Positions 15,664 to 26,076 of a DNA stretch of 64,000 bases are shown piece by piece. The position numbers and the translations under genes are program-made. The DNA comes from Enterococcus raffinosus. GTDB lineage: Bacteria; Bacillota; Bacilli; Lactobacillales; Enterococcaceae. Under the pieces are notes generated by a model, which was not told where the DNA came from, made no database searches, and saw only the letters and a program-made list of their open reading frames with translations. Numbering within the stretch: the stretch's first letter is position 1; each line of letters opens with the position of its first letter. Location: the NCBI RefSeq assembly GCF_001886185.1, contig NZ_JXLA01000012.1:579-64578 (forward strand). Reading direction: 5' to 3'.

Positions 15664-17742
15664 TTGGCCTATAAATACCTAGTTATTGTGGAATCACCAG
15701 CAAAAGCAAAGACCATTGAAAAATATTTGGGAAGAAACTATAAGGTGGTAGCAAGCGTTGGACACGTTCGTGACTTGCCAAAAAGCAAGATGGGAATTGA
15801 CGTTGAAAATAATTATGAGCCACACTATATTTCAATTCGCGGCAAGGGCGACGTAATTAAAAGCTTGAAACAAGCGGCTAAAAAAGCGCAAAAAGTTTAT
15901 CTCGCAAGTGACCCGGATAGAGAAGGAGAAGCCATTGCCTGGCATCTCGCTTATTTATTGGGACTAGATTTGAAGGATAAGAACCGCGTAGTATTTAATG
16001 AAATTACAAAAGATGCTGTAAAGGCAGCATTTAAAGAGCCTCGTTCAATTGATGTTTCTTTGGTGGATGCCCAACAAGCCCGTCGAGCATTGGATCGCTT
16101 AGTTGGCTATTCCATTTCACCTATTCTTTGGAAAAAAATCAAGAAGGGCTTAAGTGCCGGGCGTGTTCAATCCATTGCTCTAAAGATGATTATTGATCGT
16201 GAACAAGAAATTCGTGAGTTTGTACCAGAAGAATACTGGAGTATTGATGGAAACTTCAAGAAGAAAACCAAAAAATTCAAAGCTAATTTCTGGGGTGTAG
16301 ACGGTAAAAAGAAAAAATTACCAAACGCCGAAGCAGTCAAAGAGATCACTTCTCGAATCGATGGTAAGGATTATGAAGTTACAAAGGTTGAGAAGAAGGA
16401 ACGAAAAAGAAATCCAGCGTTGCCGTTTACGACAAGTAATATGCAACAGGAATCTGCTCGTAAATTAAATTTCCGTACTAGAAAAACGATGATGGTTGCT
16501 CAGCAATTGTATGAAGGGATTGCCTTGGGGAAACAAGGAACAGTTGGGCTGATAACCTATATGCGTACGGATTCCACTCGTATCTCGGATACAGCCAAAA
16601 CGGAAGCGGCTGAGTTTATCGAGAAAACTTACGGGAAAGAATATTCTCAGCATCATGCGCGTAAAGCAAAAAATCCTCAGGGTTCTCAAGATGCCCATGA
16701 AGCAATTCGCCCTACTAGTGTTCAGCGGACACCAGATGAAATGAAGCAGTATTTGGATAAGGATCAATTAAAGCTTTATACATTAATCTGGTCACGTTTT
16801 GTCGCAAGTCAAATGACTGCGGCAATCCTGGATACCATGAAAGTGACACTAAACCAAAATGGCGTCATTTTCATAGCTAACGGTTCAAAGATCAAATTCA
16901 AAGGGTTCATGCAGGTATATATTGAGGGTCGTGATGATGGCAAAGAGGATAAGGAAAATATCTTACCAGAGCTTGAGACTGGGGATGTTGTTCAATCTGT
17001 GAATATTGAGCCCAAACAACATTTCACTCAACCGCCAGCTCGTTTTAGTGAAGCAACACTAATCAAAACACTGGAAGAAAATGGTGTGGGTCGTCCATCA
17101 ACCTATGCGCCGACGTTAGATACGATTCAACGTCGTTATTATGTGAAATTGACCCAACGACGTTTTGAACCTACAGAATTGGGTGAAATTGTTAATACTT
17201 TGATTGTCGATTTCTTCCCACAAATAGTGGATGTCAACTTCACAGCAGAGATGGAAAATGATCTGGATAAGGTTGAAGAAGGCAAGGAAGAATGGACAAA
17301 GGTAGTCGATCGCTTCTACAAACCGTTTGCTGTTGAGCTGGAAAAAGCGGAAGAGGGTATTGAGAAAATCCAAATCAAGGATGAACCCGCTGGCTTTGAT
17401 TGCGATGTCTGCGGGCATCCAATGGTCATTAAGCTTGGGCGATACGGAAAATTCTACGCATGTAGTAATTTCCCAGACTGTCGTAATACCAAACCGATCA
17501 TCAAGGAAATTGGTGTTGAATGTCCGGTTTGTCATAAGGGACAAGTTGTGGAGCGCAAATCGAAGAAGAACCGTTTATTCTATGGGTGTTCACGCTATCC
17601 AGACTGCGACTTTACTTCTTGGGATAAACCAATTGGCCGGACTTGTCCGAAAGATGGTGGTTATTTAGTTGAGAAGAAAGTCAAAGGCGGCAAACAAGTT
17701 GTCTGTGTAAATGGTGACTACGAAGAAGCAGTACAAAAATAA
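15664..17742 (+). CDS. topA: DNA topoisomerase I
   Basis: Relaxes negative supercoils by single-strand passage. 692 residues. The Toprim domain begins [20 protein letters not shown] and contains [12 protein letters not shown]. The catalytic tyrosine is Y299 in [29 protein letters not shown] lies in the core. The C-terminus has two complete four-cysteine zinc ribbons ([31 protein letters not shown] with CSRYPDC) and a third that has lost the second cysteine pair spacing (CPKDGGYLV...VVC). The TTG at 15664 has GAGGAGG in front; an earlier in-frame TTG lies inside that site. Confidence 0.97.
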   Translation: MAYKYLVIVESPAKAKTIEKYLGRNYKVVASVGHVRDLPKSKMGIDVENNYEPHYISIRGKGDVIKSLKQAAKKAQKVYLASDPDREGEAIAWHLAYLLGLDLKDKNRVVFNEITKDAVKAAFKEPRSIDVSLVDAQQARRALDRLVGYSISPILWKKIKKGLSAGRVQSIALKMIIDREQEIREFVPEEYWSIDGNFKKKTKKFKANFWGVDGKKKKLPNAEAVKEITSRIDGKDYEVTKVEKKERKRNPALPFTTSNMQQESARKLNFRTRKTMMVAQQLYEGIALGKQGTVGLITYMRTDSTRISDTAKTEAAEFIEKTYGKEYSQHHARKAKNPQGSQDAHEAIRPTSVQRTPDEMKQYLDKDQLKLYTLIWSRFVASQMTAAILDTMKVTLNQNGVIFIANGSKIKFKGFMQVYIEGRDDGKEDKENILPELETGDVVQSVNIEPKQHFTQPPARFSEATLIKTLEENGVGRPSTYAPTLDTIQRRYYVKLTQRRFEPTELGEIVNTLIVDFFPQIVDVNFTAEMENDLDKVEEGKEEWTKVVDRFYKPFAVELEKAEEGIEKIQIKDEPAGFDCDVCGHPMVIKLGRYGKFYACSNFPDCRNTKPIIKEIGVECPVCHKGQVVERKSKKNRLFYGCSRYPDCDFTSWDKPIGRTCPKDGGYLVEKKVKGGKQVVCVNGDYEEAVQK

Positions 17743-17762
17743 ATTATTTAAGTGAGGAATAG

Positions 17763-19061
17763 ATGGTAAAGACAGTAAATGTTATCGGGGCTGGATTAGC
17801 CGGCAGTGAGGCTGCTTGGCAATTAGCAGAAGCGGGAGTCCCTGTGAATTTATATGAGATGCGACCGATTAAATCAACTCCAGCACATCATACCGGGAAT
17901 TTTGCGGAATTAGTTTGTAGCAATTCATTGCGGGGAAATGGTTTAACGAATGCCGTTGGCGTTCTAAAGGAAGAAATGCGGCGCCTACATTCAGTGGTGA
18001 TTTCTTCTGCTGATGAGACGGCGGTACCAGCGGGAGGCGCACTTGCAGTGGACCGCAATAATTTTTCGGAGCTGATCACTCAAAAAGTGAAAAATCATCC
18101 AATGGTCACTGTTATCTCCGAGGAAATTACTAAGATTCCAGAGGGGATAACAATTATCGCTACAGGTCCATTAACCTCGGAAGCATTGGCTGAAGAAATT
18201 GCTGAATATAATGGCTCTCATGGGTTTTATTTCTATGACGCCGCGGCACCGATTCTAGATGGCGCTACCATTGATCGTGAGAAAGTCTATTTAAAATCTC
18301 GATATGACAAGGGTGAAGCAGCCTATCTGAATTGTCCGATGACCGAAGAAGAATTCATGCGCTTTTATGAAGCTTTGATTGAAGCTGAAGTAGCTCCCCA
18401 GAAGGAGTTTGAGAAAGAAAAATTCTTTGAAGGATGTATGCCAATTGAAGTCATGGCTAAACGTGGCATTAAAACGATGCTGTTTGGTCCAATGAAACCA
18501 GTTGGTCTTGAAGATCCTAAAACAGGTAAACGACCTTATGCGGTTATTCAATTGCGACAAGACAACGCGGCAGCTTCTATGTACAATATTGTTGGCTTTC
18601 AAACGCATTTAAAGTGGGGAGAACAGAAACGTGTCTTTCGCTTAATTCCTGGTTTAGAGAATGCAGAGTTTTTACGTTATGGAGTTATGCATCGCAACAG
18701 TTTTATGAATTCACCTGAGTTACTTAAGCCAACCTATCAAAGCAAGAAACGAGAAGACTTATTTTTTGCTGGTCAAATGACCGGCGTTGAAGGATATGTT
18801 GAAAGTGCTGGTAGTGGGTTAGTAGCGGGGCTGAATGCTGCTAGATTGGCAAAAGGGGAAGAATTTATTGAATTTCCTCGTGAAACAGCGATTGGCTCAA
18901 TGGCCTATTACATCACCCATGCTGAAGGAAAGCATTTCCAACCGATGAATGCTAATTTTGGTTTGTTTCCTAGTTTGCCAGAACGAATTCGTGATAAGAA
19001 ACTTCGCTATGAAACGTTAGCTGAGAGAGCATTAGCGGCTTTATCAGAAATGAATCTTTAA
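17763..19061 (+). CDS. trmFO: Methylenetetrahydrofolate-tRNA-(uracil-54) methyltransferase TrmFO
   Basis: Methylates U54 in the T-loop of tRNAs using 5,10-methylenetetrahydrofolate and FAD. 432 residues. The FAD-binding Rossmann motif is [31 protein letters not shown], the [12 protein letters not shown] stretch and [19 protein letters not shown] near the C-terminus are typical of the Gid/TrmFO family. It follows topA by 20 bases, the conserved topA-trmFO pairing, and ends in a strong terminator. Confidence 0.96.
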   Translation: MVKTVNVIGAGLAGSEAAWQLAEAGVPVNLYEMRPIKSTPAHHTGNFAELVCSNSLRGNGLTNAVGVLKEEMRRLHSVVISSADETAVPAGGALAVDRNNFSELITQKVKNHPMVTVISEEITKIPEGITIIATGPLTSEALAEEIAEYNGSHGFYFYDAAAPILDGATIDREKVYLKSRYDKGEAAYLNCPMTEEEFMRFYEALIEAEVAPQKEFEKEKFFEGCMPIEVMAKRGIKTMLFGPMKPVGLEDPKTGKRPYAVIQLRQDNAAASMYNIVGFQTHLKWGEQKRVFRLIPGLENAEFLRYGVMHRNSFMNSPELLKPTYQSKKREDLFFAGQMTGVEGYVESAGSGLVAGLNAARLAKGEEFIEFPRETAIGSMAYYITHAEGKHFQPMNANFGLFPSLPERIRDKKLRYETLAERALAALSEMNL

Positions 19062-19068
19062 AGAAATT

Positions 19069-19094
19069 CCGTTGCTTCGGCAATGGTTTTTTTT
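19069..19094 (+). terminator. Terminator after trmFO
   Basis: CCGTTGC-TTCG-GCAATGG with a stable UUCG tetraloop, followed by eight T. Confidence 0.93.
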
Positions 19095-19202
19095 ATTTAG
19101 ACAAAATAAATCGGATTCCTGTCTGATTCGACAGGAATTATGAAATATCTGTAAAGAATTGTTAGTATATTCGTGAAAAGTCAATAAATTCTGACAATTC
19201 AA

Positions 19203-19231
19203 TTGTATTTAAAAAGGTCTTATGCTACATT
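19203..19231 (+). promoter_or_regulatory. Possible promoter of the xerC-hslVU-codY operon
   Basis: TTGTAT (19203-19208) and TACATT (19226-19231) at 17 bases, 30 bases before the xerC start. Both boxes are imperfect. Confidence 0.35.
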
Positions 19232-19260
19232 TGTGTTATGTTTGTGAGGTGAGATGAAAT

Positions 19261-20160
19261 TTGGAAAATGAAGCAGCAATGCGTGAGTTCATGGGCTATT
19301 TAATAACAGAACGTGGTTATTCAGAGAAAACGAAGGATGCGTATGAACGTGATTTAAACGATTTTTGTCAGTTTCTAGAAAATTCAGGAGACCCCTCATT
19401 GACTGCGGTAGATCATTTAGATGTTCGTGTTTATTTGGCGTTTTTAAATGATCAAAAATACAGTCGCAATACTATCAGTCGAAAGATTGCTAGTTTACGT
19501 TCTTTTTATCAATATCTCCTTAAACACGAAAAAATTAAAGAGAACCCTTTTTCTTATGTTCACCTCAAAAAGAAGCATGCGAGGTTGCCACGTTTCTTTT
19601 ACGAAAAGGAGATAGAAGTCCTTTTTGATAGTGTTGAGGGGACGAAACCTTTGGAACAACGAAATCGAGCATTGTTAGAGGTGCTATATGGTTCAGGACT
19701 TCGTGTCAGTGAATGTGCAAACCTCACATTATCTGTCATCGATTTTGACAATAGTGTTATGCTGATCCATGGTAAGGGCAATAAGGATCGGTATGTTCCG
19801 TTAGGTTCCTATGCGTCGGATGCTATTCAAGCGTATGTTGATGACGGTCGTAAAAGTTTGATGGAACGTTTCGGTAAAGATCACGACTATCTTTTTATTA
19901 ATCATCGTGGAGATCAGATTACGTCTACTGGGATTGAATACGTGCTAAATCAAATAATCAAAAAAAGCAGTTTAACTAGTGACATTCATCCTCATATGTT
20001 GCGCCATACGTTTGCCACACATTTATTGAATAATGGGGCGGACCTAAGAACGGTGCAGGAATTATTAGGACACGCGAATTTATCCACTACGCAAATTTAT
20101 ACACATGTTACAAAAGAAAGCTTACAGAAAAGTTATCGCTCGTTTCATCCAAGAGCTTAA
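19261..20160 (+). CDS. xerC: Tyrosine recombinase XerC (CodV-like)
   Basis: Site-specific recombinase that resolves chromosome dimers at dif together with a XerD/XerS-type partner. 299 residues. The N-terminal SAM-like core-binding domain contains [15 protein letters not shown]. The catalytic set is complete: R148 (SGLRVSE), K172 (GKGNKDR), H245 and R248 (HPHMLRHT), H271 (LGHANLSTT) and Y280. The TTG start has GAGGTGAG in front. First gene of the xerC-hslV-hslU-codY operon, the same order as codV-codW-codX-codY in Bacillus. Confidence 0.95.
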   Translation: MENEAAMREFMGYLITERGYSEKTKDAYERDLNDFCQFLENSGDPSLTAVDHLDVRVYLAFLNDQKYSRNTISRKIASLRSFYQYLLKHEKIKENPFSYVHLKKKHARLPRFFYEKEIEVLFDSVEGTKPLEQRNRALLEVLYGSGLRVSECANLTLSVIDFDNSVMLIHGKGNKDRYVPLGSYASDAIQAYVDDGRKSLMERFGKDHDYLFINHRGDQITSTGIEYVLNQIIKKSSLTSDIHPHMLRHTFATHLLNNGADLRTVQELLGHANLSTTQIYTHVTKESLQKSYRSFHPRA

Positions 20161-20189
20161 AAGTTATTTTCAACGAAGGAGAGAATAAG

Positions 20190-20735
20190 ATGTCAGAATC
20201 ACAATTTCATTCAACAACGATTTGTGCGATCGAAAAAGATGGGAAATTAGCCATGGCTGGTGACGGTCAGGTAACAATGGGAGAACAAGTTATCATGAAA
20301 GGCACGGCGCGTAAAGTTCGTCGGATCTACAATGGAAAAGTCGTTGTGGGCTTTGCTGGTAGTGTAGCCGATGCTTTTACTCTAGAAGAAAAGTTCGAAG
20401 GAAAGCTAAATGAATACAACGGAAATCTTCAAAGGGCTGCTGTGGAATTGGCCCAAGAATGGCGTACACAACAGGCTATGAAGAATTTGGAAGCGTTGTT
20501 GATTGTCATGAACGAAGAGGAAATGCTGTTGGTTTCAGGAAACGGTGAAGTAATCGCTCCTGATGATGGGATATTGGCGATCGGTTCAGGAGGAAACTAT
20601 GCTTTGGCAGCTGCTCGTGCTATGAAAAAACATAACTCTGAAATGAGCGCGAAGGAAATGGCAGAAAGTGCCTTAAATATTGCCGCAGATATTTGTGTCT
20701 TCACAAACCATAATATTATCGTTGAAGAGATGTAA
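20190..20735 (+). CDS. hslV: ATP-dependent protease peptidase subunit HslV (ClpQ)
   Basis: Proteolytic subunit of the two-component HslVU protease, a proteasome-like dodecamer. 181 residues. Comparison with E. coli HslV (TTIVSV at the mature end) suggests the nucleophile is the threonine of [10 protein letters not shown] after an eight-residue leader, MSESQFHS, which would be removed. [20 protein letters not shown] and [20 protein letters not shown] are the family blocks. AAGGAGAG precedes the ATG. It is 29 bases after xerC and 40 bases before hslU. Confidence 0.95.
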   Translation: MSESQFHSTTICAIEKDGKLAMAGDGQVTMGEQVIMKGTARKVRRIYNGKVVVGFAGSVADAFTLEEKFEGKLNEYNGNLQRAAVELAQEWRTQQAMKNLEALLIVMNEEEMLLVSGNGEVIAPDDGILAIGSGGNYALAAARAMKKHNSEMSAKEMAESALNIAADICVFTNHNIIVEEM

Positions 20736-20775
20736 GTAAAAAAATCAGTAGATGATATGAGTAAGGAGAATCAGG

Positions 20776-22167
20776 ATGACTGAAATCAATAAAACACCAA
20801 AGGAAATTGTTAGTGACTTAGATGAATACATTATTGGACAAGATGAAGCGAAACGATCAGTAGCCATTGCATTGCGTAATCGTTACCGTCGAATGCAATT
20901 AGAAGAATCGATGCAGCAGGAGGTCACACCGAAAAATATTTTAATGATCGGACCTACTGGGGTCGGTAAAACGGAAATCGCTCGTCGTTTAGCACGGATC
21001 GTCAAGGCACCCTTTGTCAAAGTTGAAGCGACTAAATTCACGGAAGTTGGATATGTCGGACGGGATGTAGAATCAATGGTACGTGATCTAGTTGAGAACG
21101 CGATTACTATTGTAGAGAAAGAGCAATATTCAAGGGTATATTCTCAAGCGCTAAAAAGAGCGAATAAGCGTCTGGTAAAGGTATTGGTTCCGGGTATTAA
21201 AAAAGAGCAAAAACAAAGTAACAATCCCTATGAACAAATGATGAATATTTTTAATCAAGCGCAAACTGAACCGAAAGAAGAAGTTACCGAAGATATAAAA
21301 GTAAATCGTCAAACCGTCCTTGAGCAGCTTGAAAAAGGGTTGCTGGATCAAAGAGAAGTAACGATCGAGGTCGCTGAACCGAAAAAGGCAATGCCAATGA
21401 ACAATGGTTTAGAACAAATGGGCATTGACTTGTCTGATACATTAGGCGCATTGACACCTGAGAAAAAAGTTCAACGTACAGTAACAGTTAAAGAAGCACA
21501 AGAGCTTTTGGTAAAAGAAGAACAAGCCAAATTAGTGAATGAAGGAGATATTTCTACTGCCGCGATCAAGTTGGCTGAAAGTTCCGGTATTATCTTTATC
21601 GATGAAATCGATAAAATCACTTCTAAATCACAACAAAATTCAGGTGAAGTTTCTCGTGAAGGCGTTCAAAGAGATATTTTGCCAATTGTAGAAGGATCAC
21701 AGGTGAATACCAAATATGGTGCGATCCAAACCGACCATATTCTATTTATCGCTAGTGGGGCATTTAGTTTTTCAAAACCAAGCGATTTGATCCCTGAATT
21801 GCAAGGACGTTTTCCAATTCGGGTCGAATTAAGTGATTTGTCTGCTGAAGATTTTGTCAGAATACTGACTGAACCAAACAATGCGTTGATAAAACAATAT
21901 GTCGCTCTTGTTGGGACTGAAAATGTCAAAATTATTTTTACGCAGGAGGCTATTGAACGAATTGCTCAAATTGCTTTTGATGTCAATCGAGAAACGGATA
22001 ATATCGGGGCCCGTCGATTACACACCATCTTAGAAAAATTATTAGAAGACTTGCTATTTGAAGCACCAGATATGCAAATGGGTGAAATTAAAATTACAGA
22101 AGCATATGTGGATGAGAAGTTAGCATCCATTGCTCAAAATAAAGATTTAAGTCGTTATATTCTTTAA
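20776..22167 (+). CDS. hslU: ATPase subunit HslU (ClpY) of the HslVU protease
   Basis: AAA+ unfoldase that feeds substrates into HslV. 463 residues. Walker A GPTGVGKT is at ~59-66, Walker B is IIFIDEIDK, and the pore motif [13 protein letters not shown] follows Walker A. The intermediate domain (~110-235) is rich in charged residues. Sensor II lies in [20 protein letters not shown], and the C-terminal end LSRYIL is the tail that inserts into HslV. AAGGAGAA precedes the ATG. Confidence 0.97.
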   Translation: MTEINKTPKEIVSDLDEYIIGQDEAKRSVAIALRNRYRRMQLEESMQQEVTPKNILMIGPTGVGKTEIARRLARIVKAPFVKVEATKFTEVGYVGRDVESMVRDLVENAITIVEKEQYSRVYSQALKRANKRLVKVLVPGIKKEQKQSNNPYEQMMNIFNQAQTEPKEEVTEDIKVNRQTVLEQLEKGLLDQREVTIEVAEPKKAMPMNNGLEQMGIDLSDTLGALTPEKKVQRTVTVKEAQELLVKEEQAKLVNEGDISTAAIKLAESSGIIFIDEIDKITSKSQQNSGEVSREGVQRDILPIVEGSQVNTKYGAIQTDHILFIASGAFSFSKPSDLIPELQGRFPIRVELSDLSAEDFVRILTEPNNALIKQYVALVGTENVKIIFTQEAIERIAQIAFDVNRETDNIGARRLHTILEKLLEDLLFEAPDMQMGEIKITEAYVDEKLASIAQNKDLSRYIL

Positions 22168-22184
22168 AAAATGGAGGGGAAAAA

Positions 22185-22973
22185 GTGGAAACATTATTAG
22201 AGAAAACACGCCAAATCAATAAGTTAATGCAGCAGAAGAACGCCTTTGAGCCAACTGCTGAATTACCTTATAACAACATGGCGCGAATTTTAGGGGATAT
22301 TTTGGGATCATTGACGTATATCATTGGTGCAGAAGGAAAATTGTTGGGACTTAATGAAAAGATTGATATTAACACTGATCGTGTTCGGTCGTTTTTAGTG
22401 GATCGTCAATTTCCAGATAGTTATGTCTCGGAAATGAAGGAAGTTTTTAAAACGGAAGCAAATATTCCCGTGGCTAATAGCCTAACAGCCTTTCCGACTG
22501 AGCGCGCGGAGTTGTATCCAAATGGATTGACGACGGTCATTCCAATCTTTGGCTCAGGGGAACGATTAGGGACCATTATATTAGCTAGAACAGAAGGAGC
22601 ATTCAATGATGATGATCTAGTCTTAGCTGAATACGGTGCGACAGTTATTGGAATGGAAATTTTGTATCAACAGTTTTTAAATGTTGAAGAAAAAATTCGT
22701 AGCCAAACAGCTGTACAAATGGCAATCAGTACACTTTCTTACAGTGAATTAAAGGCTGTAAAAGCAATTTTCGATGCTTTAGAAGGCGATGAAGGACGAT
22801 TAACTGCCTCAAATATAGCCGATAAAATTGGTATCACGCGTTCAGTGATTGTTAATGCTTTGCGGAAGTTAGAATCTGCAGGTATCATTGAATCACGCTC
22901 TCTTGGTATGAAAGGTACCTATTTGAAAGTTTTAAATCCATTGTTCAAGGATGAATTAGTCCGCCATAAGTAA
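22185..22973 (+). CDS. codY: GTP-sensing global transcriptional repressor CodY
   Basis: Represses amino-acid and nutrient genes when branched-chain amino acids (and GTP in Bacillus; often not in Lactobacillales) are plentiful. 262 residues: a GAF-like ligand domain (residues ~1-155; ARILGDILGSLTYIIGAEG near the start), a linker helix, and a winged helix with the helix-turn-helix ASNIADKIGITRSVIVNALR. GGAGGGGAAAAA precedes the GTG start. Last gene of the operon, 17 bases after hslU. No clear terminator follows. Confidence 0.97.
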   Translation: METLLEKTRQINKLMQQKNAFEPTAELPYNNMARILGDILGSLTYIIGAEGKLLGLNEKIDINTDRVRSFLVDRQFPDSYVSEMKEVFKTEANIPVANSLTAFPTERAELYPNGLTTVIPIFGSGERLGTIILARTEGAFNDDDLVLAEYGATVIGMEILYQQFLNVEEKIRSQTAVQMAISTLSYSELKAVKAIFDALEGDEGRLTASNIADKIGITRSVIVNALRKLESAGIIESRSLGMKGTYLKVLNPLFKDELVRHK

Positions 22974-23099
22974 AATGTCAGTCTAATCATTCTGTTTGAG
23001 AATAAGGTTTTCAATACAGTAAGCGGATAATGTAATGTATCGTTGGATGATATCGAAGGAAACAATTACAATTAACGAAAAGCGAGGAGTGGGGTATTT

Positions 23100-23969
23100 A
23101 TGTCAGTGTCAATCAGCAATGATTTTTTGCAGGCAACGATTAATGAAAAAGGGGCAGAACTTACCAGTTTACGTGCCAATGATATCGAGTATATTTGGCA
23201 AGCAGATCCAAAATACTGGAATCGCCATGCACCGTTTTTATTTCCATTTGTAGGACGCTTAAAAGATAATCAATACACATACAAAGGCCAAACATATCCG
23301 ATGGGACAACACGGATTTGCTCGTGATAAAGAGTTTAAAGTCATTGAACAAAAAAAGGATAAGGCAACGTTTCTTTTAGAAAGTGATGAAGAAACAAAAA
23401 AAGTTTATCCTTTTGATTTTAGTTTGACGATTAGCTATGAGATATGGGGCGAAGGCGTTCGAATTCGTTTCAATGTTGAAAATACGGGAACGGAAGAAAT
23501 GATTTTTGCTTTAGGAGGTCATCCTGCCTTTAATATTCCACTGACTGATGATTTAAGTTTTGAAGATTACTTCATTGCTTTCTCTCCACAAAAGTCGCGT
23601 GTAAAAATACCTCTAGAAGGTCCTTTTGCAAATTTGGATCAAAAAACGATTGGACAGACCAATACCAATATTCAATTGAGTCGCGATCTATTTAAAGAGG
23701 ATGCTTTGATTTATGAAACTCGTGGTCTAAATGCCTACACTTTAGGAAGTGAAGAATCTCCCCACAGTGTAACTCTAGCTTATAACAACATCCCTTATGT
23801 CGGACTGTGGTCGCCATATCCGAATGAGGCACCTTTTGTTTGTATTGAACCTTGGTGGGGTTTTGCGGACACGGTAGATAGTACTGGGCGATTAGAAGAC
23901 AAAGAGGGAATGAATCGCTTAGCGCCTAAGGGGAATTTTAAAACAGAGTTTTCAATTACTGTGAGTTAA
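23100..23969 (+). CDS. Aldose 1-epimerase family protein (LacX-like)
   Basis: 289 residues of the galactose-mutarotase-like beta-sandwich. The pattern WNRHAPFLFPFVGRLKDNQY and GQHGFARDKEF is typical of the LacX/YeaD-like branch. GGHPAFNIPL holds the central histidine, and FVCIEPWWGFAD ends with the expected glutamate. The natural sugar is unknown; members act on hexoses or hexose-phosphates. Start: ATG after GAGGAGTGGGG. Monocistronic, ending in a long two-way terminator. Confidence 0.88.
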   Translation: MSVSISNDFLQATINEKGAELTSLRANDIEYIWQADPKYWNRHAPFLFPFVGRLKDNQYTYKGQTYPMGQHGFARDKEFKVIEQKKDKATFLLESDEETKKVYPFDFSLTISYEIWGEGVRIRFNVENTGTEEMIFALGGHPAFNIPLTDDLSFEDYFIAFSPQKSRVKIPLEGPFANLDQKTIGQTNTNIQLSRDLFKEDALIYETRGLNAYTLGSEESPHSVTLAYNNIPYVGLWSPYPNEAPFVCIEPWWGFADTVDSTGRLEDKEGMNRLAPKGNFKTEFSITVS

Positions 23970-23975
23970 CGTATA

Positions 23976-24023
23976 AAAAATGCTTCGCCTGACAATCAAA
24001 ATTGTCAGGCGAAGCATTTTTTT
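23976..24023. terminator. Bidirectional terminator
   Basis: TGCTTCGCCTGACAAT and its exact complement are separated by CAAA, flanked by A and T runs. It serves the epimerase-like gene on + and the Nudix-plsY unit on -. Confidence 0.95.
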
Positions 24024-24028
24024 CTCTC

Positions 24029-24643
24029 TTAATCAAAAGGCACACGCCAATGTTCCTCATTGTGTGCTTTAAAGCAAAGTTCAATTTGTTCTTTAGTATT
24101 TTTCTCTTCCGCCAATTGAGGCAGAGAGTCTTTTTCAAACCAATCCGTTTTTAACGTCTCTATATTTTCAACAAAACTGCCGCCGGTTACGTGGCACTCA
24201 ATAAAAATTTTACAAACACTGTAAGCATAGCGTGGTAAATTATGCTTGTTGCGGTCCTGAATGGCAATTACTTTTTGCGGTATAACTGTTAAACCAGTTT
24301 CCTCTAATGTTTCCTTTACCGCATTTTCTTTAATCGATTGGTTGAAATCGACCCAGCCGCCGGGCAGTGCCCATTGCTTATCTTTTTCTTGAACTAATAA
24401 AATCTTATTATTCTTAAAAATGGCGGCACGAGTATCTAATTTTGGTGTTGGATACCCAACTTCTTCGGCGAATAGTTTTCGTAATTTTGGCATTGGAATC
24501 GGTGTTTGAACAGCTAACATTTCAGTTGCAATGGTACGAATACGTTCAAAACGTTCTTGATCAAAAGGGTCTTTCGTATAAGTTAAACCAGCCTGTGACA
24601 AAGCCTGTAATTCAATTGCCCAATCTAAAAACTGCTCTTCCAT
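24029..24643 (-). CDS. Nudix hydrolase with Nudix_N N-terminal domain
   Basis: 204 residues. Residues ~1-60 are the small helical Nudix_N domain (IELQALSQAGLTYTKDPFDQ). A Nudix fold follows, with the box GWVDFNQSIKENAVKETLEE. Compared with the consensus GX5EX7REUXEEXGU, the first Glu is Gln and the Arg is Lys; the metal-binding EE pair is kept. Members hydrolyse nucleoside-diphosphate-linked compounds such as ADP-ribose; the substrate here is not fixed. It starts directly after the plsY stop, with its ribosome site (AAGGAGAAG) inside plsY, so translation is probably coupled. Confidence 0.88.
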   Translation of the reverse strand: MEEQFLDWAIELQALSQAGLTYTKDPFDQERFERIRTIATEMLAVQTPIPMPKLRKLFAEEVGYPTPKLDTRAAIFKNNKILLVQEKDKQWALPGGWVDFNQSIKENAVKETLEETGLTVIPQKVIAIQDRNKHNLPRYAYSVCKIFIECHVTGGSFVENIETLKTDWFEKDSLPQLAEEKNTKEQIELCFKAHNEEHWRVPFD

Positions 24644-25273
24644 CTACTTCTCCTTTTTATTCAGTCCAAAAGAAACTTTGTTTTCAGTTCCTGACTTGAT
24701 TCGTTGGATATTTTCTCTGTGACGATAAATGATGTAGCAGGTTAAAGCAAAACAGACCAACGTCAATAACCAGTTAAAAGAAGGTAAAATGGCGGGCCAA
24801 ATAAAGGGCAACGCAATGGAGGAAAGCGTGACAAAAATAGCTGAAGCAATACTCGCTGCACTGACCATGCTAGTTATATAAAGAATGATCAAAAAGAAAA
24901 CCAATGAATAGAAAAAGAATAAAGGAGCAAATGCTAGAAGCATTCCTGCGCTTGTGGCAACCGCCTTTCCACCTTTGAACCCGGCAAAAATAGGTAGTGT
25001 ATGTCCTATTACAGCTACTAAACCAAACCATAGAGGATTAATATCCAAATGAAAAAGGATCGGCAGATAGGTGGCTAAAGAGCCTTTTAATAAATCCATA
25101 GCAAAAACAACAAATCCAGCGGTTCTTCCCAATACACGAAAGGTATTGGTGGTTCCTGAATTGCCGCTACCAAATTCTCGAATGTCTTTCTTGAAAAAAA
25201 GTTTTCCAATCCATATACCGGATGGAATAGATCCTAAAAGGTAAGCTAGGACAAAAAGTATAGCGGTTTTCAT
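24644..25273 (-). CDS. plsY: Glycerol-3-phosphate acyltransferase PlsY
   Basis: Transfers the acyl group of acyl-phosphate to glycerol-3-phosphate, the first step of phospholipid synthesis. 209 residues with about five membrane helices. The active-site loops are REFGSGNSGTTNTFRVLG, GHTLPIFAGFKGGKAVATS and the start LAYLLGSIPSGIWIGK. An ATG four codons upstream exists, but AGGAT fits the ATG at 25273. It is divergent from the CoA-binding gene and upstream of the Nudix gene in one unit. Confidence 0.95.
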   Translation of the reverse strand: MKTAILFVLAYLLGSIPSGIWIGKLFFKKDIREFGSGNSGTTNTFRVLGRTAGFVVFAMDLLKGSLATYLPILFHLDINPLWFGLVAVIGHTLPIFAGFKGGKAVATSAGMLLAFAPLFFFYSLVFFLIILYITSMVSAASIASAIFVTLSSIALPFIWPAILPSFNWLLTLVCFALTCYIIYRHRENIQRIKSGTENKVSFGLNKKEK

Positions 25274-25344
25274 ATGAATCCTCATTTCTCTGTTAGTAAG
25301 GCTATTTTATCAGATTTCAAAAGAGTGAACAAATTCTAATCACA

Positions 25345-25353
25345 TGCTATACT
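25345..25353 (+). promoter_or_regulatory. Predicted extended -10 promoter
   Basis: TGCTATACT (TGn plus TATACT) is 44 bases before the CoA-binding gene. GTGAAC at 25325 is a weak -35 at 17 bases. Confidence 0.5.
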
Positions 25354-25396
25354 GACTATTGTGAGTAAATAAATTGAACTAAGCGAGGGAAATCAA

Positions 25397-25819
25397 ATGA
25401 GTTTTCAAAATCCTAGTCAAGAAAAGATCTTTCAATACTTAGACGAAGCGCAAGTGATCGCCGTTGTCGGCTTTAGCGACAAACCAGAAAAGACGAGTTA
25501 TCAAATTGCGGAAGTTCTAAAAACACATGGCTATAAATTATATGGAGTAAATCCGAAATTAGCTGGTCAGACAATCAACGATATTCCAGTCGTCGAAAGC
25601 TTAACTGCTGTACCGGAAACGATTGATATCGTGGATATTTTTAGACGAAGCGAATTTTTGCCTGCTGTTGCGGAAGAATTTTTGAAGACCGACGCGAAAG
25701 TTTTTTGGGCGCAATTGGGTCTAAGCAATGAAGAAGCAGCTAAAATGCTGCAGGATCAAGGACGCATGGATATCGTTATGGATCAGTGTGTGAAGATCGA
25801 ATTAAACAAAAAAGCGTAA
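25397..25819 (+). CDS. CoA-binding domain protein (YccU-like)
   Basis: 140 residues forming a single Rossmann-type CoA-binding domain. The glycine loop is VIAVVGFSDKPEKTSYQIAE, followed by GYKLYGVNPKLAGQTI and IDIVDIFRRSEF, matching the YccU family. The C-terminal VMDQCVKIE keeps the conserved cysteine. No catalytic role is established for the family; relatives of succinyl-CoA synthetase use the same fold. Monocistronic with its own promoter and terminator. Confidence 0.87.
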   Translation: MSFQNPSQEKIFQYLDEAQVIAVVGFSDKPEKTSYQIAEVLKTHGYKLYGVNPKLAGQTINDIPVVESLTAVPETIDIVDIFRRSEFLPAVAEEFLKTDAKVFWAQLGLSNEEAAKMLQDQGRMDIVMDQCVKIELNKKA

Positions 25820-25856
25820 TGCTTGAGTTGATTTTATTAAAAAAAAAGCTTAAAAT

Positions 25857-25888
25857 GCCTTTTCAGAAACAGGATAGGCTTTTTTTTT
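25857..25888 (+). terminator. Terminator of the CoA-binding gene
   Basis: GCCTTTTC pairs imperfectly with GGATAGGC around AGAAACA, followed by nine T. Confidence 0.78.
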
Positions 25889-26076
25889 GAGCTTTTTTAG
25901 CGTATCATACAAATGATGTACTTTTAGAAACGGATCCATTGAACTTAGTAGGGCTCATCTATAGGTAAAAAATAATTTTTAGAGGAGCTTTGTTTTTGTG
26001 GTATCCGGTACGAACAAGCAATCTATTTTTCTTCTTGAAAAATAATTATGTTAAATAGGAATGAGGAGTTGTAGGC

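Noticed and set aside
17116-17544. 142-codon open frame on the minus strand
   Set aside because: Antisense to the end of topA, including the zinc-ribbon codons; no support as a gene.
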